From: Zychaea mexicana
Lineage: Eukaryota > Mucoromycota > Mucoromycetes > Mucorales > Lichtheimiaceae
Direction of reading: 5' to 3'
Assembly (NCBI RefSeq): GCF_025766255.1
Contig: NW_026516863.1
Coordinates: 1-54,529, forward strand
DNA length: 54,529 nt
In this document: positions 12,285 through 23,593 of the stretch, piece after piece
Layout of the letters: each line of letters opens with the position of its first letter
Position numbering within the stretch: the stretch's first letter is position 1
The notes under the pieces: generated by a model
Database searches by the model: none
What the model was told of the DNA's origin: nothing
The model's input: only the letters and a program-made list of their open reading frames with translations
Translations under genes and position numbers: made by a program

Positions 12285-13352
12285 CTAATAGTGAGCCCAA
12301 GCTGGCAGCGTAGACACTACTTCAGGTGCCAAATCCACCGCTCTGCTAAACCTTGTTCTACCAACAAGTGCCGCTCGCTGATTCCGGAGACCAGCACCAG
12401 CAGCCACAATCTCGTCCAGTTTTGCAAAAAACTCGTTTGCCTACAGATGTCATCAGCTCTATGACATAACCTTTAAACACTCATGCAAGCGTCTTACCCT
12501 ATCGGTACGCCATTCAGGCACCAGCACCAACAACTGCTTCCCATTGGTGCTGCCTTCCGTGTCTGTCTCTTCATCAGACTGGCACTTGTGCTGGAGCAAC
12601 CGAGAACTGTCTGAGTAGAGCTCATCGAATTGAGCAGAATGGTTCTCGTGCGCTCGTAATCGCCGTTGCAATTTTTTGTATATATTAAACATTACCTTTG
12701 TTACCAACAAATAGCCAAATCCTCACCAATTAATCTATATGACCTTACCGTATTGCGTCGCTGATAACGTCGCCGAACCACTTTCAGTTCTTCAGCAGCG
12801 GAAGGCGGTCGTCGCGACTTCGTACGCTCGTTATCAAAGAACGTATACACCATGTCCAACAAACGACGCTTGTTGACGTTGATATGGCTCAGGCTGTTCA
12901 CATACCTGACGATCAGATCACGAGCAGCGCGATTATATGGATCTGTGAGCACAGTCGAGAAACAGAAACCACGATCACCCAGGGTACGATTGTAGTCGCG
13001 GATGGCCTCCTATCAAACACATCATAGTCATCAATGTACTGCTAATCCATTGCTCGCCGTTGTATAATTGTTTTCTTACGGAAATAGTTGGCAAACGGCC
13101 TGGCGTGCTCGCTGTTTGGACCACACCGGGTTCTTGCTGCCCATGCTCAGGACGCGCTTCGGACAGGCGCGAAACTGTATCACCTATCGACGTCAACCGT
13201 TCGCGCAGCAACCTGTTTTCCGTCTCCACCCTTTGCAGCCGTTCTTCCGTCAATGCACGCTCGTAAGCAGTAGCATTCTCCTGCTGGATGGCCACACGAC
13301 GGGATTCTGCTTCGCGCTCTCTTTGCGCATTGATTTCACGTATGGTAGGCAT
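12285..13352 (-). CDS. Coiled-coil accessory protein of the CACTA element
   Basis: A multi-exon minus-strand gene convergent with the transposase and inside the same element. Exons run roughly 13352-13080, 13009-12749, about 12695-12505 and 12440-12285, joined by short GT-AG introns. Residues 1-60 form a charged coiled coil (REREAESRRVAIQQE, then ERLQRVETENRLLRERL). Next is a conserved-looking helical block (NRAARDLIVRYVNSL, NVNKRRLLDMVYTFFD, VVRRRYQRRN), then a short C-terminal FFAKLDEIVAAGAG segment ending at TAG. I recognise no named domain. By analogy with two-gene CACTA elements it could be a DNA-binding partner of the transposase. No internal stop interrupts it. Exon ends 3 and 4 are less certain. 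Confidence 0.6.
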
Positions 13353-15302
13353 CTATAGGATAACTCAGTACATGCAACGACAATGTATTGCCAGCAACTC
13401 TCTATGCTTACTTTGGTTGTTAGCACTAAGCAGTTCGATATCAAGAAAGGGATCTGATTCAGGAAAGTATATTTTTGAGAGCGTATTTTATAATGACTTT
13501 ATGTTTTGTCACTCAATTAGTTTATACTTGCTGCAGATGAAAACCATTATTATTGTTTGCAGTCGGACCAATGTGGATCGGATTGGGGTTGGTCACGATG
13601 TAGTGCACTGTGTATTCATTCTTACCTTTTTTAAGGGCGTATTGGATTACTGCTCATCGACTATGGGTGCTACTATACATGCTCTTAGGAATGTAGCAAA
13701 TTCAAGCGACATATTGCCAGCAGCAAATGTAAATGGATGGCGTGGTTTACGATAAAGGTTCGTAAAAGTTATGGTACGATAATAAAGTAGCACAATATGG
13801 ATTGTGTTGGGGGAGTAATCAACGATCTCACTTGATGCTCTTCCTTGCATACTTGGACTTCTTCTACGCATTGTTTCTTACACTTCCTTTTCTTATGCAC
13901 GGCCTGTTACTTTTCACTACGATCATGGCTATTGCACAGGCCACCACTTTCTTCAACGATTTAATATCCAGTGCTACGGGAACGCCAAGTGGATACAACT
14001 TTGTCATGCTCAAGGTGTAAGGTGGTAGGTAAGATTGGAATATAGAAAGATGGATAAAGTGCTGGTCGGTGGAATCGACGCGCTACTTGCATAATCTGTG
14101 GCAAATGTTTGGATCGGATTTTGTGAGTGTGCATGTGATGAGTACTTTTCAAAAGTTCTTTTTTTTGGTTCACTGGATTCCCTTTCTCTTTCCTCTTCCT
14201 CCTCCTTCTTCTTCTTCCTCTCACTACGTAACAGATACAATAGCCATTTCTATATATATCGATTTTTATTTACGGTCTTGTTTGAAGGTGATTCTCTTGG
14301 CTCTTATTCTTTCCTTTTTACATTTTTCTACGGTTTATCTTGCTTATACTAATGCACGCCTTCATTATACCATTTCATACAACACAGTTCGTACTTTATA
14401 CCTTTTGAAGCTGCTGTCGCTGCCAGATGTTATATATAGCTAGAAGAGCGTAAGTTTCCCTTTTTTCATTTTATCTACTGTATACCATTTATCCATAACC
14501 CTGACTAACTACAATCTATCACCCATCTCATCGTGCCACATGTACACTACGAACTTATTCATGCCTTGCTAAGGCTTCCTAACGTGATGAAATGGAGTGC
14601 TACTATTACGGCTGACTCATATGGATGATAAGGATCAAGGCCTTATAGGTATATGTATCTTTGTTAGTACTTTTTTCCTATGACATATGACGAGCTTCGT
14701 TGTCTCTGCACCATTGGTATATATCAAACTGCTCCTTTCGCGGCCGGTCTTTAACTCCTTCATCCTATGAATTATGCATTCTGGATTCTTCACTAACAAT
14801 CTTCATTGTGTCTTTTAGGTATGTCATCTCCAAAATCGTCTATGAACATCTCCTTCTGCGCTGCTTTTGCTTTCACTTATAATTTGACTCAACATGCATT
14901 TTTCCGTAGCAGGACTGCCATCCTTTGCACTATCTCTTTTCGACTACAGCCTTCCTTTTAAAATCATTACATAACATAGACTTACATTTGATGACGTTCT
15001 TTTAATGTTCTATAGAGCATAATCTTGTATTGATTTTTTATACAAAATATAATAAAAACGGTTGTGGACACCCATAATAATATATATATTACACATGACC
15101 ATGGATATAAAAACCAATAGCATGCTCTGTCCGTTTACTATATGTGTGATAAAAAGAACGAAAATATGCAATGCGTAATCCTTCTTTTTACGAACCTAGT
15201 ACAGAAGGCACCCGGTCCAAATGCAATGTATAGTAAGACCGTTATAGACATCTACATGCATGATGTAATCAAATTATGAGCTTGGGGGACTACATGCGCA
15301 TA
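13353..15302. other. Non-coding right arm of the CACTA element
   Basis: Open frames here (for example 13288-13755 and 14069-14443) are T-rich, hydrophobic by composition and lack family motifs. Pyrimidine runs around 14160-14350 and AT-rich sequence around 15040-15110 dominate. The first ~80 bp is the promoter side of the coiled-coil gene. I see no RNA gene. Confidence 0.5.
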
Positions 15303-15453
15303 AAAATATCAAGGTGTAAAAAGACCTTGATATTTACTCGAAAAGCTAAATATCAAGGTGTTTGAAAACACCTTTATATTTTATAGAAAAGCTGTATATC
15401 AAGGTAATATCAAGCTCTTTTCTACCCCTTGATATTCCCCTGCAAGCCCAGTG
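15303..15453 (-). repeat. CACTA right terminal and subterminal repeats
   Basis: There are at least six AATATCAAGG-type motifs in both orientations, forming two strong hairpins (AAATATCAAGGT with ACCTTGATATTT, and AAATATCAAGGTGTTT with a near-complete complement). The element then ends CCCCTTGATATT followed by GCCCAGTG. This mirrors the left end at 2259-2320. Confidence 0.65.
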
Positions 15454-18220
15454 ACTGGATGGTGAGATACAGCCGTGCGGGAATAGCTGGTGCTTTTATC
15501 TGCCAATTTGCCTGATTAAAAAAAAAGGAAATAAACACGCACTGCCGTGGCTGATGCTACTTGAACAAAACCTAATGCAACATAATCGACGTTGTTATTT
15601 CGTTACTCACGTCCTCGTTTAACGTAAGAAAAGAAGTGATCTGTCCTCTAAAGACTTGTGCAAGTTTTACTACCTTGATGTTGTAGTCATGCTGTGATGT
15701 ATGCAAGTCAACGCCATTGTAATTAAGTTTGACCGTTATAATTATCGGGTGCCGTAGCTTCCGTTGGTTGTAATGCCTGTTGCTGTGGTGCTGCTGTTGC
15801 TGCTGGAGTAGGTTGCCGCCCTCGTCAAGTGGCTATAGTTTCACAATTACTAGTAGTAAAAGAGATTAGATCATTCGCCATCACAATGCCACTTTTTTTT
15901 TAACAACTTGACATCTCAAGACTCAATACCCTTTTTTTGCAAGCGCACTTGCTTCAATATGTTTCGAATAAAGATGGCAGTAAACGAGTGTGTTATGGAA
16001 CAAAAAAAAATAAAGTGGAGCTGGCTCTTCTGCTATTTTGCTGTCTTGCTCATCACGTTCTGGTAATTTGATTGGCCAAAACCCGGGGTCAGGCCAGGGT
16101 CGTCCGTCGCCACATGAACTGAAATCTCGGGGTCATCGGGGTCACTCGTTATTATTGAGCCTTCAAAGGCAATTTGCAGCAGCAACGCTGTATATACCGG
16201 GTGTATGCTCCAGGAACGTCCACAGATTGGAATATAATATACAAACATGCATCATAACCGCAGATGCCACATCCATTAGTGAATTTAAAAGCTTAAAGAG
16301 TATAGAGCACCATTTGCACAATGCACGACAACAGAATCTCATTTCATAAAATACCAATTTATTATAACATGCTAATACTATACACTCTCTATTACGTCCT
16401 TACCTGCACATAAGCGTCACCACCACAGAACTATCAGAGAAAACCAGCTTTGCTACGATTATCTGCATTATATGCTTCCCATCCGCATCTATAAAACAAC
16501 GGGATATTGCTATGTCTGGATCCTTGTCGCACTAATAACTTGCTTGAAGCACCTCTTACATATAATCCGCACGTTCTTTTCACCGCTGTTGCTCGTCGAT
16601 ACGACATGGTAGAGACACCAGACCACCAGATTCACGTTCGTCAGCTCGTTCTCATTCTACTTCAGTAAGCGGTTCGTTTTTTGGAGTACTGGATGGCGAG
16701 ATATTGTCGTGTGGGAATAGCTCCTTTTTATAGCTGACTTTGGTGTATATATATATATATAGCATACACTATAAGTGTACGTGCAGCGTTCCTGGTTGTC
16801 GCTCGTCGACATGGTATGGGAGAGCCACCATATCAATATCGTCACGTTCGTCTGCTCGTCCTGATTCTGGCACATTAAGCGGTTCGTTGTTTGGAGTACT
16901 GGATGGTGAGATATCGTCATGCGGTAAATCGCTCCTTTTTGGCTGACTTTGGTGTATATGTATATGATCCACTGTAAAGTGCATGCGTACCGCTCCTAGA
17001 TGTTGCTCGTCGATACGACATGGCAGAGACACCAGACCACCGTCGCCACGTTTGTCTGCTCTTCCTTATTCTATCACACTAAACGGTTCGTTTTTTGAGT
17101 ACTGGATGGTGAGATATCGTCGTGTGTGAATCGCTCCTTTTTTAGCTGACTTTGGTGTATATATATATATATGATCCACAATAAAAGTGCACGTGTAGCG
17201 TTCCTGGCTATTGCTCGTCGATACGACATGGCAGAGACACCAGACCACCGTCGCCACGTTTGTCTGCTCTTCCTTATTCTATCACACTAAACGGTTCGTT
17301 TTTTTGAGTACTGGATGGTGAGATATCGTCGTGCGGGGATCGCTCCTTTTTAGCTGACTTTGGTGTATATGTATATGATCCACAGTAAAATGCACGCGTA
17401 CCGTTCCTAGCTTTTGCTCGTCGTAAAGACATGGTAGAGACACCAGACCAATATCGTCACGCCCGTCAGCTCGTCCTTATTCTACTACAGTAAATAGTTC
17501 GTTTTTTGGAGTACTGGATGGCGAGATATCGTCGTGCGGGGATAGCTTCTTTTTTTGTCTGCCAGTTTGCCTGATACAAAGAAAGAAATAAACACGTGCC
17601 GCTATGGCTGATGCCCCTTGTAGAAAGTTAATGGCATATACTCGACGTTTTCACCTTGTTATTCGCAACCTCGTATACCGTAAAAAAGAAAAGCGGCCTG
17701 TATTGTGCAGGCTGGTGCAAGGTTTGCTGCTTTATGTTGTGGTCATGCTGTGATGCAGGCAAGTCAATGGTATTGTAATAAACTTTGCCCGTTATTATTA
17801 TCGGGTGCCGTAGCTTCCGTTTGTTGTAACAGTTGCTGCTGTAGTGCTGCTATTGCTACTGGAGTACGTTGCTGTCCTCGTCAAATGGCTAATAGTTTCA
17901 GCAATTGCTACTAGCAAAAGAGAGTAAACCATTCGCCATCCCAATGCCACTGCTCCTCTAGCAATTAACATCCCAGAAACTAAATACCTTTTTTTGCAAC
18001 GGCTCTTGCTTTAATATGTATAGAATAAAAAGCGGTAGTAAACGATTGTGTTGAAGAGTAAGTAATAAAAGAAGTGGAGCTGGCTCTTCTGCTATTTTGC
18101 TGTCTTACTCATCACGTTCTGGTAATTTGATTGGCTAAATCCTGGGGTCAGGCCGGGGTCAGGCCGGGGTCATTTGCCGCCACTTGAATTGAAATGTCAG
18201 GGTCATCGGGGTCACTCATT
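15454..18220 (+). repeat. Complex direct-repeat locus, right part (end of unit 1 plus unit 2)
   Basis: 15457-16170 aligns with 17515-18215 at an offset of about 2.06 kb (shared blocks include TATCGGGTGCCGTAGCTTCC and GTGGAGCTGGCTCTTCTGCT). 16060-16800 aligns with 1430-2258. Together they make a tandem duplication of a ~2.1-kb unit, each unit holding its own ~205-bp subrepeats. Unit borders carry GGGGTCA-type direct repeats (16083, 18142-18170). Homology to the next unit breaks at about 18217. Confidence 0.75.
16590..17530 (+). repeat. ~205-bp tandem subrepeats, about 4.5 copies
   Basis: Anchors TGCTCGTCG occur near 16593, 16800, 17005, 17214 and 17421, giving a period of 200-210 bp. Each unit also carries GGTTCGTT, GTACTGGATGG(C/T)GAGATA, GCTGACTTTGGTGTATAT and a short TA microsatellite of variable length. 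The same unit forms 1947-2258. Confidence 0.85.
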
Positions 18221-18265
18221 TTCGCTGTGGCGACTTCGTTGCTACGCCGAAAATGATTCTAGGAC

Positions 18266-19849
18266 TTGTGCGAGCTTAAAAAGGGTGTGGTGATGTTCGA
18301 TGCTGCTAGCAATCAGGACGTGTTGGTGGTGGCGCCGCTGTGCTTTATTTCGGCCGACAATCTACGGCACGCCGAACTCTTGTGTAGCAAAGGCCTTGCT
18401 TCAACTTTCCCTTGTCGCAAGTGCTACTACTATAAACGATGTGATGAGCACTGGGTAGCTCCACCTCGCAATATTACTGACGTTGCAATGCTGTCAATGG
18501 GTCTTGATCTGGAGGATCCGGTGCGATTGCCAAATGACACATTTACAATGAATCCTACTGCTGTAGGATATAAAATGACTAGTGGGGAGGCGTTGGGCAA
18601 GCTCGAGGCGTTTGACATTACGAAAGACTGCCTAGTAGAGATACTGCACACCACGATGCTGTGAGTCACTAAATATCTCTTGCTTGAATTTTGCAATTAT
18701 CTTGACAGCGACGAGCTCAAGTGCCACAGCTACGACTCGAAAGCCTTTCGTCGCATGCTCAGCAGTAGTCTGCGTCTTCGCCGTTCCTTTGTCGGTCGCG
18801 ATTACAAGGTTATTAGCCAGCAAGCAGCCGTCATCCTCAACGATCTCCTCCATCATAGTTGGTCAGCAAAAAGCGAGGAGAAAATGGAGGGTCTCTGGGC
18901 GTTCTTTGACTGCTTCCGTGTACACGGAGAGGTCATGTCGCTATTATTTATATCCAAGATAGAAACAAAGTTCTCTATGTACAAGCTGCTGCTGAACAAG
19001 AAGACGGAGGAATTGACGGCTATGATTGGTGTTGTCGACAATTTCCTTATTGCGCAAGGAAATATGACCGCCAACAGTAAGATGGGTAACAAGCCCAAGC
19101 TATACATCTTACATCACATCGTGGAGGATATCGAACGTTTCGCCACTGCTATTCATTTTGAATCAGAAAAAGGCGAACAGTTCAACAAATTCCTCCGAGA
19201 ACACATCTTCCACACCAACCGCCACAACCCTTCGCGAGACCTACTTGTTTCCTTTGGATGGTATACAATGTTTCGTTGCATTGTCAATGGAGGCTATTTT
19301 CCCCATGTCGCGTCCGGTCGACTTGTTCATGCCAGCAACAAGATCATTGATTTTGTACGAGCAAACGACAGTTTCCGCAAGTTGTACTGCGGAGCTAACC
19401 GTGAAAACGTCGACAACAATGAGCACAAGGTGACTCTTAAGCGAGGCGTCAGCGGTCTCTTTAGGATCAGAAAGAGCAGTGGGTGTCAAGATGTCTTGGC
19501 TGAAATTACAAGTTTGAACAAGCGTACAGGAGCAGTGTACTTAAAATTGTTTAAGCCTGTAATCACTCCGTACCCTACTGTTGACTTCTCACGGTTATCC
19601 TCTCTATATACAACGAACTTTTCCACGTCCATTTATATGAACACCAGTAAGAATGATGCTGCCAATATCAGATTAAGGCGCTCAGGAACCGGTACGTTGG
19701 AGGTACATCTTCCAGAGATAAGTCTCTTGGAAGCATTGGATATCCAAGTTCAAGCTACTGGTCAACAAGAGCGCATCATCAACATTGGCAAGTTCGGTTC
19801 GTGGTGGAGGCTTTTGGTGTTGGCTCCGGAAGAAGTCTCGTCGTTGTGA
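18266..19849 (+). pseudogene. C-terminal remnant of a Tnp2/Plavaka-like or KDZ-like transposase
   Basis: Two exons, about 18266-18660 and 18709-19849, joined by a 48-nt GT-AG intron that fuses TTML to DELKCHSYD. There is no convincing start; an in-frame TGA and TAG lie just upstream, so the 5' half is missing. The first exon contains CRKCYYYKRCDEHW, like the CHKC finger region of such transposases. The second contains KPKLYILHHIVEDIERF and EKGEQFNKFLREHIFHTNR, which I associate with the C-terminal half of large fungal transposases. It sits where the direct-repeat locus breaks, consistent with an old insertion. Family assignment is tentative. Confidence 0.5.
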
Positions 19850-20285
19850 AGACCTGTACTTCTCTTATGACTAAATTCCACTATGCTCTCTTTTTCTACT
19901 TTTCTGCTTGTAATTCTTTATGTTCTTCCCATTATCCTTTATGTTCTTCTCATTGTCATTATGCTCTTCCTATTGTCTTTATTATGCTCTTCCCATTATC
20001 TTTATGCTCTTTCTATTTCCTGCTGTTTTTTTTATGTAAGTTCACCTACTTATTTCCTATGTCTCACTCATTATCATTTCATCTCTCTCTTACTGTATGC
20101 TTAACTCTTGATATATGCTGCCAACATCATTGAACCAACATCCTTCTTTCATGCAGAAATGACTTGACAAAAATTAATCACTTTTCTATGTCACATGAGC
20201 CAGACCCCTGAAAAAGGCCCCCCATCCAGCCAAAAGGCAGATGCATAAGACAGCTGTAGGTAAGTTTTTAGGCTATAACTTTATT
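19850..20285. other. Pyrimidine-rich 3' flank, no gene
   Basis: Runs of TTATGTTCTTCCCATTATC-like sequence create spurious open frames up to 110 codons of low complexity. The imperfect ~24-bp periodicity at 19920-20010 is repeat-derived. Confidence 0.5.
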
Positions 20286-20289
20286 TTTC

Positions 20290-20765
20290 GTGCAATATAG
20301 AGACTTTGATGAATAAACAATTACAATAAAATATTATATTAAATTATATATAGAAAAAAAAATATAATTAGAAATTTAATATGAAAATTTTATAATTCTT
20401 ATTTATGTTTTAGATACTTTAAAAAATGTTTAAATATATATTATTATATAATACATAATTTATAGTTATTTAGTTTTTAAAAAGTTATTAAATATTTTTA
20501 TCATTTTAAAAAATAAATTCCAAAAACATATTATTCATTATGAACAAAAATTTGTAAAATAAAACATAAATAATTTTAATAATTGAAAGTAGCGGAATGG
20601 TAATGAGCACCCCTCCTTTAGGCAAGGAATACCTGGACGCAGCCTAACTTGACAATGAGATTTAGAGATGGAAGGTTGCAGGGGGAGGCAAGCCTTTCAT
20701 GGGGTAATTAAAACAACAACAACTTTCCTTAAATATAATTTATTATTTATTTTACTGTTATTATT
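20290..20765 (+). repeat. SINE/MITE-like dispersed repeat, copy 2
   Basis: A long AT-rich 5' part leads into the core at 20586-20655, which begins GTAGCGGAATGGTAATGAGC and continues GGCAAGGAATACCTGGACG. This matches copies at 181-245 and 34590-34680. The tail at 20665-20725 resembles 43640-43700. Confidence 0.6.
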
Positions 20766-20849
20766 TATTCATCTTTAGCTAATCATAGCGCATTTTCTGG
20801 GTGGTACAGTGCCATCTTTGCCTTTTTGAGCATCCATAGTGAATGGGGG

Positions 20850-21117
20850 TGTATGTCTCCTATTGCTGTAGCCCGGGAAAATGTTTAGCCGTCAGGAAAA
20901 CCAATTACCCGTCTAATTCTTTTTTAGGAAGTCACGTGATCTAAGCCACTTACTAAACCCCAAGGGGTGACTGTAAGAATTTACCCGGTGGCTTGGTGGC
21001 TTGGTGGCTTGGTAAGTGGCTTAGATCACGTGACTTCCTAAAAAAGAAATAGACAGGTAATTAGTTTTCCCAACGGCTAAACGTTTTCCCGAGCTACAGC
21101 AATAGCAGATATGTATA
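20850..21117. repeat. Foldback MITE with ~100-bp arms
   Basis: The left arm (TATTGCTGTAGC...GATCTAAGCCACTTAC, 20861-20953) is complementary to the right arm (GTAAGTGGCTTAGATC...GCTACAGCAATA, 21012-21105) with few mismatches. The ~55-bp loop contains GGGTGACTGTAAGAATTTAC and three tandem GTGGCTTG units. A long hairpin without coding capacity fits a MITE. The loop motif recurs near 29.7 kb. Confidence 0.8.
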
Positions 21118-21542
21118 CTTAATTTTTTAAAATCTTTGCGTTGGTGAAGTGGTCTAAGAAGACTGTTTAATAATTTATTGATTATAATGATTTTTATTTT
21201 TAAAATATAATTTAATTTTTAAATTTTATTTCTAAATAAAAAATAATGATCATTATAAAAGGGGGTGGTCTGAGAAAAAATCTTTGATTTTTTTGAAGAC
21301 GTAGCTGGTCATTGAGACGGTAGTCGAAACCCTAGAATAACGGTAGTTATTCCAAACACTTGTCTACAAGTGTCCTCATGAACAGTGTCCTAACGTACTA
21401 GCCTTATATCCTACCTTTGTGTAATAGTCGTAGTCACATCCCCCTATTCTATAACTTAGTATATATATTAATATCCCCCAATTCAATAAAAGTCAGTTGT
21501 TACACTGGACTCTTATATGTGGTAGAGAAGCAAAAAACTACG
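21118..21542. other. AT-rich stretch upstream of a gag remnant
   Basis: It may contain the 5' LTR and leader of the retrotransposon whose gag follows, but I could not find a matching second LTR or a clear tRNA-primer site. No gene is seen. Confidence 0.35.
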
Positions 21543-22868
21543 ATGTTTCCACATAATCGTCCTACGGATCAGACTGATCAAAGCAACCAAGACAACAATC
21601 CTAAGTTGCTCGAACAGAACTTGCCGCCAGGTTATCAGCAACAGCAGCTTCCACAACAACTCCTCCTGTCACCTGAATAGCAATTCCAATTTCTTCAAAG
21701 TGAATTGAATTATCGCCGCGAGATAGAAAGAATGCAGCAACAACTTCTCCATCAGCAAGAGCGAGAACTGGAACATCAATGTGAGTGGCAAGCAGCACGA
21801 GACGAAGCACTCGTCGAGCAAGAGCGACGACATCAAGCCGAAATTGAACAACTAACTCGGCACATGCATACTATGTATGAGAACCTCACCCACCAGTCGC
21901 CAACACTTGGAAATCAACAAGTAACAACACAAATCCACAGTTTACTAACTGCTTTGGAGCAACAAGAACTTCGCCGGCAGGAAAATCAACAGCAACTTTT
22001 CAGTCGAATTGAGGAGTGGAGAAACACGAACACAGGAGCTGCATCTGTAACCTCGCAAGGAGAAACACATGCAACAGCAGAGCAACCCCTCATTTCAGCA
22101 ATAGAAAGCTTAACACTCGTACTGCAGCAATGCACAGAAAGAAGTACGAATCAATTGGCAGCCAGTTCATCACAAGGCGATCAACATCAGCAACCGGCAC
22201 AATCGAATAGGCCAACAGCGATGGTTATTGAATTATCAAGCGAGCCGGATGATCGCTTCGAAACACCCAGCGACGATGCAGCAACAGAGCATGATGACAC
22301 AACAAGAGATAGCAACGGCTCATCAGGTAATCGTCAAATGGTAGTACGTGTGGCTCGACAGAACGAGACAGTAGCCTGAAAGACCAAAAGAAGAATAGAT
22401 GTTCCAGTTTTCAAAGGCCAAGCAACTGAAGACCCTTTTTCATGGATGCTTACCTTTGAAAAGGCTAGCGAATACTATGGTTGGGATGACGAGGACGAGC
22501 GAAAAGAATTCATGGTGTCAATGTAAGGCCAAGTAGTCTATTGGTGGGATGGACTTATCGTAACCGAAAAACAAACATATGTGAGTATCAAGCAAGCATT
22601 CACAAACTACTTTGGCGGAGGCGAAGAAGCCGTAGTAATTGCTTTGTCAGATTTGCCAAACCTGAAGCAAAACAAAGAAAGCATAGTGACATTTGGTTCA
22701 TGACTCAAGTTAGCCCTGACACGGGTCTAATCAGGTATGACAGAAGAACTCAAGCTTTATTTCTTCAATGTCCATGCTAGACTAGATGTCGCAAAGGAAG
22801 TTTCGCGATACAACCCAAAGAGTCTAGATGAAGCAATCCGTTATGTGAATTCTATGGTCCCCCTATGA
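21543..22868 (+). pseudogene. Decayed LTR-retrotransposon gag (Ty3/Gypsy-like)
   Basis: One reading frame runs from ATG 21543 to TGA 22866, broken by TAG 21678, TGA 22377, TAA 22521, TGA 22698 and TAA 22728. The N-terminal third is a Gln/Glu-rich coiled coil (REIERMQQQLLHQQEREL). The second part has the retro-gag pattern: DVPVFKG, DPFSWMLTFEKASEYYGW, YWWDGL, AFTNYFGG, ELKLYFFNVHA. Every stop could come from CAA/CAG or CGA by one C-to-T change. No protease, reverse transcriptase or integrase follows, so the element is truncated. It would have encoded the structural capsid-like protein of a non-infectious genomic retroelement. Confidence 0.75.
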
Positions 22869-23440
22869 TAACTGACTCCAAATTTAGGATGGGATTTGGC
22901 ACAACCGCTGGGGATGCTCTTATGAGCAATAAACAATATGTGAGATAAAACAAGCCGTGTTTAGGTCTTGAGTGATTGAAAACAACACTTGAAAAGTTAA
23001 GTCAAAAGTGGGAGGTAGAAATTCAATGTCTTTATTCAAATAAAATGAGGGGGTATTTATATCTTTCAAAATAATTCAATACATCTATAATAATTGAACA
23101 TCAAAGATGATGCTCGAAGGTTGTGGAAAGTACTCGCATCCAATGGTTATGGATGTGGAATCAAATGGAAAGTCTAGGAATGATGCTATTATTAGCTATT
23201 CCTTGGCAATTTGGAAGGTGCCAGAAGTGTGTAGAGTTGTTGCTGCGTAGTTATTGGATCGCTGTGTCCTTGACTTTATGGAAAGTGCCAGAATGTTGTA
23301 GTAATTGCGAGGCTGCTGTAGTAGAGCTCTTGTTGTTGTGTGATGTGATGTGCTTGATGTTTGTTATGCAGCTCTTTCTTGTATCTATTATTAAAATGAA
23401 TCAGTACTTACAACTTACAACTCCGCAGTAACTCTAAAAA
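22869..23440. other. No gene seen; possible LTR or non-coding tail
   Basis: It is AT-rich with an imperfect match to 45900-45990 around TTTATTCAAT(A)...TATTTATA. The 102-codon open frame at 23123-23431 is TTG/GTG-rich and has no motifs. Confidence 0.35.
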
Positions 23441-23593
23441 AGGAAATCCATGAGCCAGCCACCAGCTTTTTTTCAACGTGTTCCTGAATGCTGTTCAGCT
23501 TCCACCTTTCTTATTCTCAAAGAGTTTTTTTCTGTTAAAATGAGTTCCCAAGAGGTGTGTCTTTCATGCTGAAAATATAACCGTCTGCTTCTT

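Larger units (their letters stand above)
2259..15453 (+). mobile_element. CACTA/CMC (Plavaka-like) DNA transposon, 13.2 kb, with nested MULE
   Basis: The ends are CACCGCGC...GCCCAGTG, a degenerate terminal inverted repeat starting CAC. They are flanked by the 3-bp direct repeat ACT at 2256-2258 and 15454-15456, and the empty site is visible in the neighbouring satellite copy. Short CAC-type ends, a 3-bp duplication and subterminal repeats are hallmarks of the CACTA/CMC superfamily. The element holds a Tnp2/Plavaka-type transposase on the plus strand and a convergent accessory gene on the minus strand. Without the nested 5.2-kb MULE it would be about 8.0 kb. The transposase has two internal stops, so autonomy is doubtful. 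Confidence 0.8.

Noticed and set aside
14069..14443. Hydrophobic 124-codon protein
   Set aside because: It is driven by CT-rich sequence (CTTCCTCCTCCTTCTTC), overlaps an equally open second frame, and has no family signal.
21118..23440. Paired LTRs around the gag remnant
   Set aside because: I could not find matching direct repeats on both sides; the resemblance between 22.9-23.1 kb and 45.9 kb is too weak to call.
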